DNA of 14,545 nucleotides from Chitinophagaceae bacterium (lineage in GTDB: Bacteria > Bacteroidota > Bacteroidia > Chitinophagales > Chitinophagaceae): NCBI GenBank assembly GCA_025455665.1, contig JALOMC010000042.1:1-14545 (forward strand), read 5' to 3'. The translations under genes and the position numbers were made by a program. Under the pieces are notes generated by a model that ran no database searches, had not been told where the DNA came from, and saw only the letters and a program-made list of their open reading frames with translations. The stretch's first letter is position 1. Each line of letters starts with the position of its first letter. Below, one piece after another: positions 14,124 to 14,545 of the stretch.

Positions 14124-14545
14124 ATGCCCAAGCCATCGCTCCCCCAAGGCACCCGCGACTTTTCTGCCAGCGTAGTCCGCAAGCGCCAGTATATTTTTTC
14201 GCAAATCAGGCAGGCGTTTGAAACCTACGGTTTTGAACCCCTGGAAACACCGGCCATGGAAAACCTGGATACCCTGATGGGCAAGTATGGCGACGAAGGC
14301 GACAAGCTGATTTTTAAAGTATTGAACAACGGACTGGAGCGGCCGGAAAAACACGAAAAGGCCCGGGCCGATTTTGAACAGGTTTTGGCGGGCAAAAACA
14401 TCGCCGGCATTACCGAGCGGGCTCTCCGATACGACCTTACCATTCCATTTGCCCGCTATGTAGCCATGAACCACGGACAGCTGACCTACCCCTACAAGCG
14501 CTACCAAATGCAGCCGGTATGGCGTGCCGACCGGCCACAGAAAGG
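14124..14545 (+). CDS. hisS: Histidyl-tRNA synthetase (5' part, cut by window edge)
   Basis: The first 140 codons of a class II histidyl-tRNA synthetase, which charges tRNA-His in the cytoplasm. It begins MPKPSLPQGTRDFSA, with the typical GTRDF near the N-terminus. Then come ETYGFEPLETPAMENLDTL, GDEGDKLIFKV, and the motif 2 region RALRYDLTIPFARYVAMN with YKRYQMQPVWRADRPQKG, where the window ends. The insert between these parts (GLERPEKHEKARADFEQVLAG) is longer than in E. coli. The ATG at 14124 gives the normal N-terminus. The frame is also open upstream into the damaged phosphatase gene, which could mislead gene callers into a fusion. Confidence 0.96.
   Translation, partial: MPKPSLPQGTRDFSASVVRKRQYIFSQIRQAFETYGFEPLETPAMENLDTLMGKYGDEGDKLIFKVLNNGLERPEKHEKARADFEQVLAGKNIAGITERALRYDLTIPFARYVAMNHGQLTYPYKRYQMQPVWRADRPQK

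Noticed and set aside
13617..14545. A genuine phosphatase-histidyl-tRNA synthetase fusion protein
   Set aside because: The joining segment is low-complexity translation of an intergenic region. HisRS has its own normal ATG, and the phosphatase C-terminus is visible in another frame.

Overview
The window is a stretch of a Bacteroidota chromosome, most likely from the Chitinophagaceae or a close relative. This is inferred from four things: a short NuoG without the molybdopterin-oxidoreductase half, TAnnTTTG-type -7 promoter elements, no clear Shine-Dalgarno sequences before the starts checked, and a cassette of a TPR protein and a PstS-like lipoprotein. G+C looks to be about half by eye. No species is claimed.

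Positions 1-10247 (minus strand) hold a respiratory complex I operon in the canonical order nuoA-B-C-D-E-F-G-H-I-J-K-L. The window edge cuts nuoL, and nuoM and nuoN would lie beyond it. Genes are separated by about 20-130 bp and C and D are separate genes. Visible ligand sets cover N1a (NuoE), FMN and N3 (NuoF), N1b, N4 and N5 (NuoG), N6a/b (NuoI) and N2 (NuoB). The quinone-site residues of NuoD and the proton-channel residues of NuoK and NuoL are present, so the complex should be functional. One gene is out of place: a small NlpE-like lipoprotein with a CxxC motif lies between nuoE and nuoF. A putative -7 element precedes nuoA, and a strong intrinsic terminator at 10328-10354 insulates the operon from the transcription unit upstream.

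Positions 10371-13439 (minus strand) form a second unit: a two-helix small membrane protein, a PstS-like periplasmic-binding lipoprotein whose start overlaps the small gene's end, and a secreted TPR protein. The TPR gene is split by an apparent one-base loss in a C5 run. A good promoter candidate (TTG-N19-TAAATTTC) precedes the small gene.

Positions 13617-14545 (plus strand) start with a low-molecular-weight protein-tyrosine phosphatase gene that has lost an internal segment, including the catalytic Asp loop, apparently at a GGTCAG junction. The resulting shifted frame stays open into hisS, whose first 140 codons end the window.

No mobile element, CRISPR array, tRNA or rRNA was seen. The content is largely core metabolism. 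The points of interest are the lipoprotein inside the nuo operon, the two broken genes, and the cysteine pattern of the short NuoG.
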